Assembly (NCBI GenBank): GCA_902475475.1
Contig: CABRZY010000085.1
Span: 1 to 7,211, forward strand
Direction of reading: 5' to 3'
DNA: 7,211 nucleotides
Source: an uncultured Collinsella sp.
GTDB lineage: Bacteria; Actinomycetota; Coriobacteriia; Coriobacteriales; Coriobacteriaceae
The notes under the pieces: model-generated
Told to the model about the DNA's origin: nothing
What the model saw: only the letters and a program-made list of their open reading frames with translations
Database searches by the model: none
Translations under genes and position numbers: made by a program
Shown: positions 1 through 6,603 of the stretch, one piece after another
Layout of the letters: each line of letters begins with the position of its first letter
Numbering within the stretch: the stretch's first letter is position 1

Positions 1-614
1 TATGGATACTGGCGCTCGGTACGCTCGGCAATCTTGACGCCCGGGAACTCGCCGGCGTGTTCCTTGATATAGGCAACCGTGGAGCGACGGACGTCCGTCG
101 CGATGGTATGCAGGCTCTGAGCGCCCTCTGTATTGTCCTGGATATTGCGAAGGACCGCCACGTAAGGCATTCCAAGCACGTTGGCAAGATGGCGAACCAG
201 AACCTCATCCTCGGCAAGGTCGCGGTAGGCCACGACAGCAAGTGAGGGACGGTTCTGGACAAGCGCCACGCCATTGCGGTCGAGGATGCGGCCGCGCACA
301 GCGGGAGTGGTAACGGTGCGAGTCTGATTGCTATTAGCCTGCTTCTCGTAATAGTCCGACGAGACCATCTGCATGCCCCACAGCTTGACGGCGAGCGCCG
401 CAAACATCGCGCCCACACCCGTGGTGAGGATGGAAAAACGGCCCTTAAAGGCGGTCGCCGCGGTATTGCCCTCGCCCTCGGTGGCGCGCGGGGCCGTTCC
501 ATGCTGCGTATCGTAGGTAAAACGGGAATCGCCACGACGCATGATGACCAGCGCGACCACGATGGCCACAACCAGCACGATACCGGCGATAATAACCGTC
601 AACTGGGAAGACAT
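1..614 (-). CDS. mrdA: Penicillin-binding protein 2 (elongasome transpeptidase), N-terminal part, cut by window edge
   Basis: Class B PBPs cross-link peptidoglycan; PBP2 is the elongation-specific one and works with RodA and MreBCD at the membrane. Only the first 204 residues are visible, so the catalytic Ser-x-x-Lys domain lies outside the window. Residues 107-115 read RGRILDRNG, the hallmark that opens the PBP dimerisation (pedestal) domain, followed by a typical VALVQNRPSLAVVAYR-like strand region. There are two hydrophobic helices, about residues 6-25 and 60-83, separated by a 34-residue polar linker; most PBP2 proteins have one. The ATG at 614 is well supported: GGGGAGG (622-628) sits 7 nt upstream and overlaps the mreD stop. 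The gap to mreD is only 13 nt, so it is cotranscribed with mreBCD. It could formally be another class B PBP, but position after mreD favours MrdA. Confidence 0.92.
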   Translation of the reverse strand, partial: MSSQLTVIIAGIVLVVAIVVALVIMRRGDSRFTYDTQHGTAPRATEGEGNTAATAFKGRFSILTTGVGAMFAALAVKLWGMQMVSSDYYEKQANSNQTRTVTTPAVRGRILDRNGVALVQNRPSLAVVAYRDLAEDEVLVRHLANVLGMPYVAVLRNIQDNTEGAQSLHTIATDVRRSTVAYIKEHAGEFPGVKIAERTERQYP

Positions 615-627
615 CTACGGGCCTCCC

Positions 628-1194
628 CTATTTGAGCTTGCGGGTCTTGGGCTTAAAGCGCATACCCGTCTGGCGTCCGCCACGTGCGGAGAATCCATAG
701 CCGGACTGCGGCACGACGCCGGACATCAAAAACGGAATGGCAACCAGACCCGTCAGGATCGAGGACGGCAGCGCATGGCCGAAGATCGCCACGACAAAGC
801 TCGTCTCCAAACCCATAAACAGCAAGATGATGCTGTAGATCACATTAATGACGAGCGCGAAGGCGCCCACAGTGACGCCGCGCGCACTCGGGGTACCGCC
901 CGTCTGACCGACGGCGCTGTGCACCAGGGCAAAAGAACCCACGGTCAGCAGGAGCGACATAACGCCCACCGGCACGGCAGCGGACAGGTCATAGAACAAC
1001 CCGCTGCAAAAACCGCACACGACGGCACGGGTCGGGTCGCCCGAGAACACGCTTAGGCACACCAAGATAATCATGAAGTTGACGCGACCGCCCGCAATGG
1101 AGATCTGCGGTGCCAGGCCTGCCTGCAGCAGCACGCACACAATGGCGGCGATCACAAACGTGCGGGAGCTCATCCCCTGCTCGTGTAGATCCAT
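628..1194 (-). CDS. mreD: Rod shape-determining membrane protein MreD
   Basis: MreD is the integral membrane partner of MreC and MreB in the elongation complex. The 188-residue product has about five hydrophobic segments (near 11-28, 38-51, 56-95, 106-128 and 133-160). It carries the MreD-like stretch GFCSGLFYDL (61-70) followed by PVGV (75-78), and ends in a basic cytoplasmic tail (KPKTRKLK). Three in-frame ATGs lie close together at 1200, 1194 and 1173. AGGGGG at 1202-1207 is 1 nt from the first and 7 nt from the second, so 1194 is the preferred start. A longer frame reaching 1296 would overlap mreC by 83 nt and add an arginine-rich non-MreD extension; I reject it. Its start is 19 nt from the mreC stop. 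Sequence conservation in MreD is generally low, so the call rests on topology, the motif and the gene order. Confidence 0.92.
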   Translation of the reverse strand: MDLHEQGMSSRTFVIAAIVCVLLQAGLAPQISIAGGRVNFMIILVCLSVFSGDPTRAVVCGFCSGLFYDLSAAVPVGVMSLLLTVGSFALVHSAVGQTGGTPSARGVTVGAFALVINVIYSIILLFMGLETSFVVAIFGHALPSSILTGLVAIPFLMSGVVPQSGYGFSARGGRQTGMRFKPKTRKLK

Positions 1195-1213
1195 GGACAT
1201 GCCCCCTATTCGC

Positions 1214-2212
1214 TCATTCGTTCGAGCCAGAATCGGTCGTCTCGGACGTGTCGGAACTGTCATCCGAGCCCTCGTCCTTCGTCTTGGTTGCAGCATCGCG
1301 CGACGTTCCCTGCGGCGTGCTGTTGGCCGTGCTCACGTCCTCATCCGAGGCCGACTGTTCGTCGGTCAGCGAGGTAATGACCAGCACTTCCTCGTTGTTC
1401 TCGGCCGTGGTCTGAGCGCGCACCACAATGGTGTAGTACACGTCGTTTGCCGATTTCTCAACCGACGAGACGGTGCCGAGCGGTAGACCCTTGGGGAACA
1501 CACCGCCAATGCCCGAGGTCACGATGATGTCGCCAACCTTAACGTCGGAGTCGACGCTCACATACTCAAGACGCAGCGTGCCGTCAGCCTGACCCTGCAG
1601 CATGCCTTGGGCGCGCGTGTCCTGCACCATAGCGGACACGCCCGAGTTCTCGTCGCCAATCAGGCGCACGGTCGATGTCTTGGCGGAAACTTCGATGATC
1701 TGGCCGATAACACCGGCCGAACTCGTCACAGGCATGTTGATGGTAAGGCCGTCGGCAGAGCCCTTGTCGATGGTAACGGTCGAGGTCCAGGCATCGCCGG
1801 AGGCACCGACAATACGAGCTGCGGTCGATTTAAGGTTGTAGGTCGACTGCAGGCCGACCAGCCCTTCCAGACGCTCAGCAGTCTTTTGAGCCTCGGAGAG
1901 CTCAGCAACCTTAGAGGTCAGTTCCTCGTTTTGCTTCTTAAGCTCATCAAGCGTGTCCTGCGACGCTGTAAGGTTAGAGAACACGTTGCCGATGGCATTG
2001 AAAGGAGCCGCCACAGCCGAACCCACAAAGCGCACCGGAGAGGTGATCGTCGTTACGCCCGAACGCACGGCATGAATCGGTCCTGCCTCGCCCTCGCGGA
2101 TGTAAAACGTGAGCAGCAACACCGAAATCAGGCTGAAAACAATCAACGGGCGCATACCCGTTGATTGTCGCTTGGTATTCAGATTTGTGGAGAAACCCGA
2201 AGATCGTGCCAA
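1214..2212 (-). CDS. mreC: Rod shape-determining protein MreC
   Basis: MreC is a bitopic protein that forms periplasmic assemblies and links MreB/MreD to PBP2. The 332-residue product has a short cytoplasmic N-terminus, one membrane helix (about 20-38), a coiled coil (about 85-120, rich in K, E, L, Q), then the MreC beta-domain. Family signatures include TIDKGSADGL (147-156), GVIGQI (167-172), and KVGDIIVTSGIGGVFPKG (225-242). The domain ends near 281. The last ~50 residues (282-332) are an acidic Ser/Thr/Asp/Glu-rich tail of low complexity, which most MreC proteins lack or have only briefly. The start is TTG at 2212: AAGGTGG (2220-2226) lies 7 nt upstream and no in-frame ATG fits better; the next one, at residue 20, would fall at the membrane helix. 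The gap from mreB is 21 nt, so the two are surely cotranscribed. Confidence 0.96.
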   Translation of the reverse strand: MARSSGFSTNLNTKRQSTGMRPLIVFSLISVLLLTFYIREGEAGPIHAVRSGVTTITSPVRFVGSAVAAPFNAIGNVFSNLTASQDTLDELKKQNEELTSKVAELSEAQKTAERLEGLVGLQSTYNLKSTAARIVGASGDAWTSTVTIDKGSADGLTINMPVTSSAGVIGQIIEVSAKTSTVRLIGDENSGVSAMVQDTRAQGMLQGQADGTLRLEYVSVDSDVKVGDIIVTSGIGGVFPKGLPLGTVSSVEKSANDVYYTIVVRAQTTAENNEEVLVITSLTDEQSASDEDVSTANSTPQGTSRDAATKTKDEGSDDSSDTSETTDSGSNE

Positions 2213-2233
2213 ATGGAATCCACCTTTTGGAAA

Positions 2234-3277
2234 TTAAGCATTGGTCTGGACGAAGCCGCCATCAAACGCATTGGCCTCGAGCACGCGGGCACAGCCGTTA
2301 ACGACGTTATCGAGCGCCGTGGGGCTGACGTTGACCGAAACGCCGGTCTCATCGCGCAGGCGCACGTCGAGACCGCGCAGCAGCGCGCCGCCACCGGTCA
2401 GCAAAATGCCGTAGTACATAAGGTCCGAGGCAAGATCGGGAGGCGTAGCGTCGAGTGCGTCCTTGACGGCCTTGGCCATCTCGTCGAGCGGCTTGTTAAG
2501 CGCGCGACGAATCTCCTCGCTCTCGATGCGCACGGTCTTGGGCAGACCGGTAATCACGTCGCGGCCGTTGACCTCGACGTCGAGCTCGTCCTTGAGCGGC
2601 ACGGCGGAGCCGACCTTGATCTTGATGTCCTCTGCCGTACGCTCGCCGATGGCCAGGTTGTAGGCATCGCGAACGTGCGTGAGGATGGCCTGATCGAACT
2701 CGTCGCCGGCAATACGGATGGACTGCGAGACGACGATGCCGCCCATAGCGATAACGGCAACCTCGGTGGTACCGCCACCGATGTCGATGACCATGGAGCC
2801 GGTGGGCTCCTCGACGGGCAGGTCGGCGCCGATAGCAGCAGCCATGGGCTCCTCGATCAGGTAGGCCTGGCGAGCGCCGGCCTGGATCGTGGCCTCAAAG
2901 ACAGCGCGCTTCTCGACCGACGTGACGCCGGAGGGAACGCAGACGACAACGCGCGGACGCGGGGTCCACGGATAGCGCTTCTCGGAAGCCTTGTCGATAA
3001 AGTAGCGGAGCATAGCCTCGGTAACATCGAAGTCGGCGATAACGCCGTCCTTCAGGGGACGAACGGCCACAATGTTGCCGGGCGTACGGCCGAGCATGCG
3101 CTTTGCCTCGATACCGACCGCCAGGATGCGCTCGTCGTTCTTGTCGATGGCGACGACGGAGGGCTCGCGGATGACGATGCCCTTGCCGCGCACGGAGACA
3201 AGCGTATTTGCGGTGCCGAGGTCGATGGCAAGATCGCCCGCATAGCTACCGAAGAACATATCCATCAAAGAAAACAA
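2234..3277 (-). CDS. mreB: Rod shape-determining protein MreB (bacterial actin)
   Basis: MreB is the actin-like ATPase that forms membrane-bound filaments and orients lateral wall synthesis. The 347-residue protein is full length for the family. The actin/Hsp70 nucleotide-binding motifs are all present: phosphate 1 DLGTANT (19-25), connect 1 EEPMAAAIG (142-150) with the likely catalytic Glu, phosphate 2 DIGGGTTEVAVI (165-176), and adenosine LTGGGALLRGL (293-303). KRMLGRTPGNI (59-69) and RPLKDGVIADFD (73-84) are also MreB hallmarks. The start is ambiguous. AGGAG at 3283-3287 lies 5 nt from a TTG at 3277, giving MFSLMDMFFGS. ATGs at 3265 and 3259 would give ends more like other MreBs but are too far from that ribosome site. 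It follows a 115-nt gap containing a strong hairpin, so it may be separated from the upstream TPR gene and have its own promoter, although I see no convincing one. Confidence 0.97.
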   Translation of the reverse strand: MFSLMDMFFGSYAGDLAIDLGTANTLVSVRGKGIVIREPSVVAIDKNDERILAVGIEAKRMLGRTPGNIVAVRPLKDGVIADFDVTEAMLRYFIDKASEKRYPWTPRPRVVVCVPSGVTSVEKRAVFEATIQAGARQAYLIEEPMAAAIGADLPVEEPTGSMVIDIGGGTTEVAVIAMGGIVVSQSIRIAGDEFDQAILTHVRDAYNLAIGERTAEDIKIKVGSAVPLKDELDVEVNGRDVITGLPKTVRIESEEIRRALNKPLDEMAKAVKDALDATPPDLASDLMYYGILLTGGGALLRGLDVRLRDETGVSVNVSPTALDNVVNGCARVLEANAFDGGFVQTNA

Positions 3278-3337
3278 CGCAACTCCTGATGTGTTGGATG
3301 ATTGCTGGAAAACTACTAGTTCATGATACTAGCGCAA

Positions 3338-3370
3338 GCCCGGCACCTCACTTGCGGTGAAGCACCGGGC
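3338..3370 (-). terminator. Strong hairpin between the TPR gene and mreB, possible terminator or processing site
   Basis: Two 14-nt arms (3357-3370 and 3338-3351) pair completely in the minus-strand transcript around a 5-nt loop, with three G-U wobbles. In a plus-strand transcript those three positions become A-C mismatches, so the fold is tuned to the minus strand. It begins 22 nt after the TPR stop codon. Only two U residues follow the stem, so it is not a textbook intrinsic terminator; a partial terminator, attenuator or RNA-stability element is equally possible. Confidence 0.55.
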
Positions 3371-3392
3371 AAAGCTAAATCCCATAAGGTCA

Positions 3393-4697
3393 CTACTGGT
3401 TGTCAGCAGCCGAGAAATCCATATCGAGCGAGGAAACGGCCCAGCCGATATGGTTGTCGGAGCGCACGAATTTGACGGTGTACTCCTGCTCGCCGCCCTT
3501 GGACAGCGATGCCTTCACCTTGGCGGTCGTCTCGGTCATGGACTGATCCATGCCCTCGACGGACACGGTGGCACCCTGCGGAATCGAGAAGATGATCATC
3601 GACTTGGCGTCCTCGGACAGGCTCGAGGCCAGGCAAGACTCGGCCTTTGCGGCGTCACCGTCGCCGGCAGCCTGGAACAGATCAGTAACGACAGACTCCT
3701 GAGACGGGAAGCCAAAGCCGCGCGTGTAGGCAAAGCCCAGACCGCCCGCGGCGATCAAGATGAGCAGAAGCAGCACGATGAAGACTTTGAGACCCGTGTG
3801 GCGATGGCGACGACGGACCTTGGCCTGCTTACGATCCTGACGGTCCTGCTGGACCATCTCGGACTCGGACAGCGTAAAGAAGCCGGTGTCCGAGGGATCG
3901 GGCATGAACTGACCGGTCGCGCCCGTAGGATCGAGCGGATCGACGGCGGGAGCGTCCATCGCGGGCGCCGGAGCCGTGGCCATAGCCGTCTGGGCAGACA
4001 ACGCGGCAAGCGAATCGTGCACGCGGGCAAGCTCGTCGGCCTGCTCGGAGGTGAGCTGGTAGATGCCATCGGCAGTAGCGGCATTAAAGGCGTCGAGTGC
4101 GTCGGAGGGACGGCCGGCGGAAGAAAGCGCCTGACCCATGCCGGCGTTGAGCGCACGCGTGTCGTCGCGGGGACCGGCAAAGTCGATAGCCGTGCGGTAG
4201 GTCTCCACGGCATCCGCCGGACGGCCGAGCTTAATGAAGCAACGACCGAGCTCGCCGAGTGCGGCAGCAGGAGCCGGATTGGCGCCGTCGATGGCAGCCT
4301 GACGGAAGGCAGTACCCGCGTTGGCATAGTCGCCCGACTGGAACAGCGCATTACCCAGGCCCAGATAGGCCTTGAACGGCGTGGCATAGGAAGCGTCCTG
4401 CGTAGCGGCAGAGAACGCCTGAGCGGCCGTCGTGTAGTCGCCCACGGCGGCGAGCGCCTTGCCGCGGTTGGTGAGCAGTGCGCCGCGCTTGCCGTAGGTG
4501 CCGTCGTTGAGGGCGGCGGCATAGGCCTCGGCGGCCTCGGCATACATGCCCAGGTGCATCAAGGCGTTACCACGAAGGTGATCGGCCTCGCCCATAATCT
4601 CATCGGGAGTTTTTGCCGCCCCAAGCATCTGGGCTGCAGCGGAAAAATCACCCGCGCGGTAAGCGGCGCGGCCCTGTTGGATCAGCTGGCTATTCAA
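3393..4697 (-). CDS. TPR-repeat protein with single membrane anchor and small external domain
   Basis: The exact family is not one I can name. In the 434-residue product, residues 1-210 form about six TPR-like helical pairs with regular Gly/Ala/Tyr positions (for example GNALMHLGMYAEAAEAYAAA, 43-62, and GNALFQSGDYANAGTAFRQA, 115-134); TPRs bind other proteins. A Pro/Ala/Asp-rich linker (about 235-275) leads to a strongly basic stretch KVRRRHRHTGLK (293-304), then a membrane helix (about 305-325). The remaining ~110 residues should lie outside the cell and include a beta-rich segment (about 375-427). The basic flank places the TPRs in the cytoplasm. The start is TTG at 4697, with AAAGGGG (4704-4710) 6 nt upstream overlapping the cyclophilin stop. 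The 11-nt gap shows cotranscription with the cyclophilin gene. It may be an assembly or scaffold protein; its role is unknown. Confidence 0.88.
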   Translation of the reverse strand: MNSQLIQQGRAAYRAGDFSAAAQMLGAAKTPDEIMGEADHLRGNALMHLGMYAEAAEAYAAALNDGTYGKRGALLTNRGKALAAVGDYTTAAQAFSAATQDASYATPFKAYLGLGNALFQSGDYANAGTAFRQAAIDGANPAPAAALGELGRCFIKLGRPADAVETYRTAIDFAGPRDDTRALNAGMGQALSSAGRPSDALDAFNAATADGIYQLTSEQADELARVHDSLAALSAQTAMATAPAPAMDAPAVDPLDPTGATGQFMPDPSDTGFFTLSESEMVQQDRQDRKQAKVRRRHRHTGLKVFIVLLLLILIAAGGLGFAYTRGFGFPSQESVVTDLFQAAGDGDAAKAESCLASSLSEDAKSMIIFSIPQGATVSVEGMDQSMTETTAKVKASLSKGGEQEYTVKFVRSDNHIGWAVSSLDMDFSAADNQ

Positions 4698-4708
4698 GGA
4701 AGTCCCCT

Positions 4709-5251
4709 TTACTCGTGAACGATCTCGACATGGACGATCTCGTCGCCGGCACGCAGCTGCGAAATCACATCGAGACCCTCGACCGTGGTACCAAAGACGG
4801 TGTAACCGGAATCGAGGTTATGCTGGGCGCCCAGGCAGAAGTAGAACTGCGAACCCGCGGAATCGGGGTCCATGGAGCGTGCCATGGCAAGGGCACCATC
4901 GACATGGCTGTTGCGCGGATTGGTGGCAAACTCGCCCTTGATGCAGTAGCCGGGGCCGCCGGTACCGGGCATGCCGTCGGGCCCCTCAAGACCGGCAGCG
5001 ACGTCGGCGCCGGACATATCGCGGGTATTGGGGTCGCCGCCCTGAATGACAAAGCCGGGCACATAGCGATGGAACTTAAGGCCATCATAGAAACCCATCG
5101 TGGAAAGCTCGCAGAAGTTCGCGACATGAATGGGAGCGCCCTCGCCGTCAAACTTGACCTTGATGGTACCCTTCGACGTCTCGATAACGGCGCACTCGTC
5201 GCCGGCAAGCTGATACTCGGGCGTGTAGAGCTCTTTCTTAAACCCAAACAT
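4709..5251 (-). CDS. Cyclophilin-type peptidyl-prolyl cis-trans isomerase, cytoplasmic
   Basis: Cyclophilins catalyse cis-trans isomerisation of Xaa-Pro bonds and help protein folding. The 180-residue product is a single cyclophilin domain: FHRYVPGFVIQGGDP (60-74) supplies the catalytic Arg62, Phe67 and Gln70, and GALAMARSMDPDSAGSQFYF (119-138) and LDSGYTVFG (146-154) complete the active-site wall. By alignment with human CypA, the Trp121 position is Asn145, His126 is Tyr150 and Phe113 is Tyr137, so weak cyclosporin binding is expected. A glycine-rich insertion (about 87-102) lies before the KGEF strand. There is no signal peptide or lipobox, so it should be cytoplasmic, PpiB-like. The ATG at 5251 has GAGGAAGG (5258-5265) 6 nt upstream. 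It begins a likely two-gene unit with the TPR gene, probably driven by the promoter at 5291-5320. Confidence 0.95.
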   Translation of the reverse strand: MFGFKKELYTPEYQLAGDECAVIETSKGTIKVKFDGEGAPIHVANFCELSTMGFYDGLKFHRYVPGFVIQGGDPNTRDMSGADVAAGLEGPDGMPGTGGPGYCIKGEFATNPRNSHVDGALAMARSMDPDSAGSQFYFCLGAQHNLDSGYTVFGTTVEGLDVISQLRAGDEIVHVEIVHE

Positions 5252-5290
5252 GTGGTTCCTTCCTCGTGCGTTTAAAGCATATTTGTACGA

Positions 5291-5320
5291 ATTGTAGCAA
5301 TAAGCATGCGCTTACACCAA
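5291..5320 (-). promoter_or_regulatory. Candidate sigma-70-type promoter with extended -10, upstream of the cyclophilin gene
   Basis: Read on the minus strand, TACAAT (5291-5296) is a five-of-six match to the -10 box and is preceded by TGC (5297-5299), an extended -10. TTGGTG (5315-5320) is a plausible -35 at 18 nt spacing. The predicted start of transcription, near 5284, would leave a leader of about 30 nt before the ATG at 5251. The spacer holds a 14-nt inverted repeat, TAAGC-N4-GCTTA (5301-5314), that could be an operator. The position in an AT-richer gap between genes supports the call. Confidence 0.6.
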
Positions 5321-5358
5321 TTGCGCACGTAGGTTATGCCGACTATGGTGAACTAATT

Positions 5359-6500
5359 TTAGGAACGCTGCTGCGGCTTCCAGGAGCCCACGTTGGCGTC
5401 GTACTGTTCCAGCGCGCTGCTGCCGCCCTGCGCGATGGGCGCCAGGATCTCGCTTTTGTGGGAACTCATCGACTCGCCATCGGGAATGGCCAGCGAGATA
5501 TCCCAGCTCTGGCAGATCACGTCGACGCGCTCGTACATCCACTCGGCAAGCTGCTTTAAGTGGGCGATGTCGTCCGCATAGACCGTATCGTCCTGATACT
5601 TAAGGTTGTTGAGCTCATCTTGCGTCTTTTTAATCTGATCGCGCAGGGCGTAGGCACTCTGCGACAGCTCCTGACGGGTGGACAGCGGCGATCGGAGATA
5701 GCCGTTGTTAAAGGAATCGATGACCTCGCCGATCTGGTCCTCGTCACCGTAGGACACGATGGTCTGATACAGACCGTCGAGCCTGGAATAGAGCTGATCA
5801 TCGGTCAGCACGGTTTCTTCCTGGACCACCTCGGCAGAATCGTCCTGCTTGGTATCGTCCTCAGTGGCCTCGCCCTTTTGGCGCGTGGGGAAGGTGGTTT
5901 GTGCAGCTTGGCCAAACTGGTCGCAGAAGCCAGGCATGACACCCATGGGATCGGCCGTCACGAACCAATAGGCACCGCCGCAAACGACGGCAAGGACCGC
6001 AATGACGATGAGCGGCTTGGGAATATGACGCTTATGCTTGTGATAGGCGTCCTCGTCGGGGTGCACCTTGCGCTTGGGTTTTTGAGCATCGTCGTGCAGG
6101 GAAACGGGCGTGGGAATATCGACCTTGGGGATACCGAAATCCTTATCGAAAGCCGGCAGCACGCAGGTCTCGTTAGGATCGGCGGCGTCCGAAAGAACCG
6201 CGGCAGCCGAGGGCCCGCATGCGGCACCTCGGTATCGATCTGCTCTTGCGTTAGGCGCGGAAAGCCCGCCGTGCGGCCCGCTGCCAGGTCGGATGCGGCC
6301 GCGTCCTCGGAGAGGATACCCGGAGCGGGGCGTCCGCATTTTGGGCACGTACGATCATGCGGAGAAAGACGGGCACCGCAGCCCTCGCAGAACACGAACT
6401 CGGTGTGCTCGGGACCGTCGCCCGGGCCGACGTAGGCGTTGCAGTAGGGACAAAACGAGGCGCCGTCCTCGATAGTCTTAAGGCAATGCGGGCAGATCAC
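5359..6500 (-). CDS. Membrane-anchored double zinc-ribbon protein, reading frame interrupted near 6210-6216
   Basis: Function unknown. The N-terminal frame (from GTG at 6500) carries two Cys4 zinc ribbons of CX2C-X10-CX2C form, at Cys3/6/17/20 and Cys38/41/52/55. Past codon 97 that frame becomes nonsense and would run to 5958 (about 180 residues). The sensible continuation is in the -1 frame and reaches the TAA at 5359. Joined at 6210, the product would be about 380 residues: zinc ribbons, acidic linker, basic stretch KPKRKVHPDEDAYHKHKR (141-158), a membrane helix (about 164-182), and a mostly helical external domain of about 200 residues. The join coincides with GGGCCC (6211-6216), so a single lost base, a sequencing error or a -1 frameshift could each explain it. 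GTG at 6500 is chosen because AGAGGA lies 4 nt upstream and it starts at the first ribbon; the TTG at 6530 has no ribosome site. Confidence 0.8.
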
Positions 6501-6539
6501 GGCATCCTCTTTTCGAAGCAATTCAAACAATCGAGGTTA

Positions 6540-6571
6540 GAGCATAACATCGCTATGCTCCCACAGGAGCA
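6540..6571 (-). promoter_or_regulatory. Two overlapping inverted repeats upstream of the zinc-ribbon gene
   Basis: In the minus-strand transcript, TGCTCC-TGTG-GGAGCA (6571-6556) forms a perfect 6-bp hairpin. The 3' arm of that hairpin is reused in a second one, GAGCATA-N7-TATGCTC (6560-6540), a perfect 7-bp stem. The two cannot form at once because they share 6556-6560. There is no U-run after either, so neither is a clear terminator. Attenuator-like switching, an operator or chance are all open. Confidence 0.4.
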
Positions 6572-6603
6572 AGGCACCAATTCAACATCGGCAGAGCGCG
6601 TAG

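Noticed and set aside
628..1296. A longer MreD starting at 1296
   Set aside because: It would overlap the mreC coding tail by 83 nt and add an arginine-rich end; the ribosome site favours the ATG at 1194.
2165..3289. A 374-codon open frame on the plus strand opposite mreB
   Set aside because: mreB on the other strand is unmistakable; the plus frame is Asp/Gly/His-rich with no fold-like pattern.
3316..3332. Inverted repeat CTAGT-N7-ACTAG upstream of mreB, and a possible promoter TTGCGC-N16-TAGTTT around it
   Set aside because: The arms are only 5 nt and both promoter boxes match consensus at only three of six positions, so I do not call either.
3357..4718. A 453-codon open frame on the plus strand opposite the TPR gene
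   Set aside because: It mirrors the codon pattern of a well-supported GC-rich gene, has no recognisable domain, and spans the hairpin region. It is a shadow frame.
5359..6348. A separate gene starting at the ATG at 6348
   Set aside because: Its first ~40 residues are Arg/Pro/Gly-rich noise that overlaps the zinc-ribbon coding frame, and no ribosome site is seen. It is the downstream half of the broken gene.
5560..6435. A 291-codon open frame on the plus strand opposite the zinc-ribbon gene
   Set aside because: The opposite strand carries clear zinc ribbons, a membrane helix and a helical domain; the plus frame is an antisense by-product of composition.
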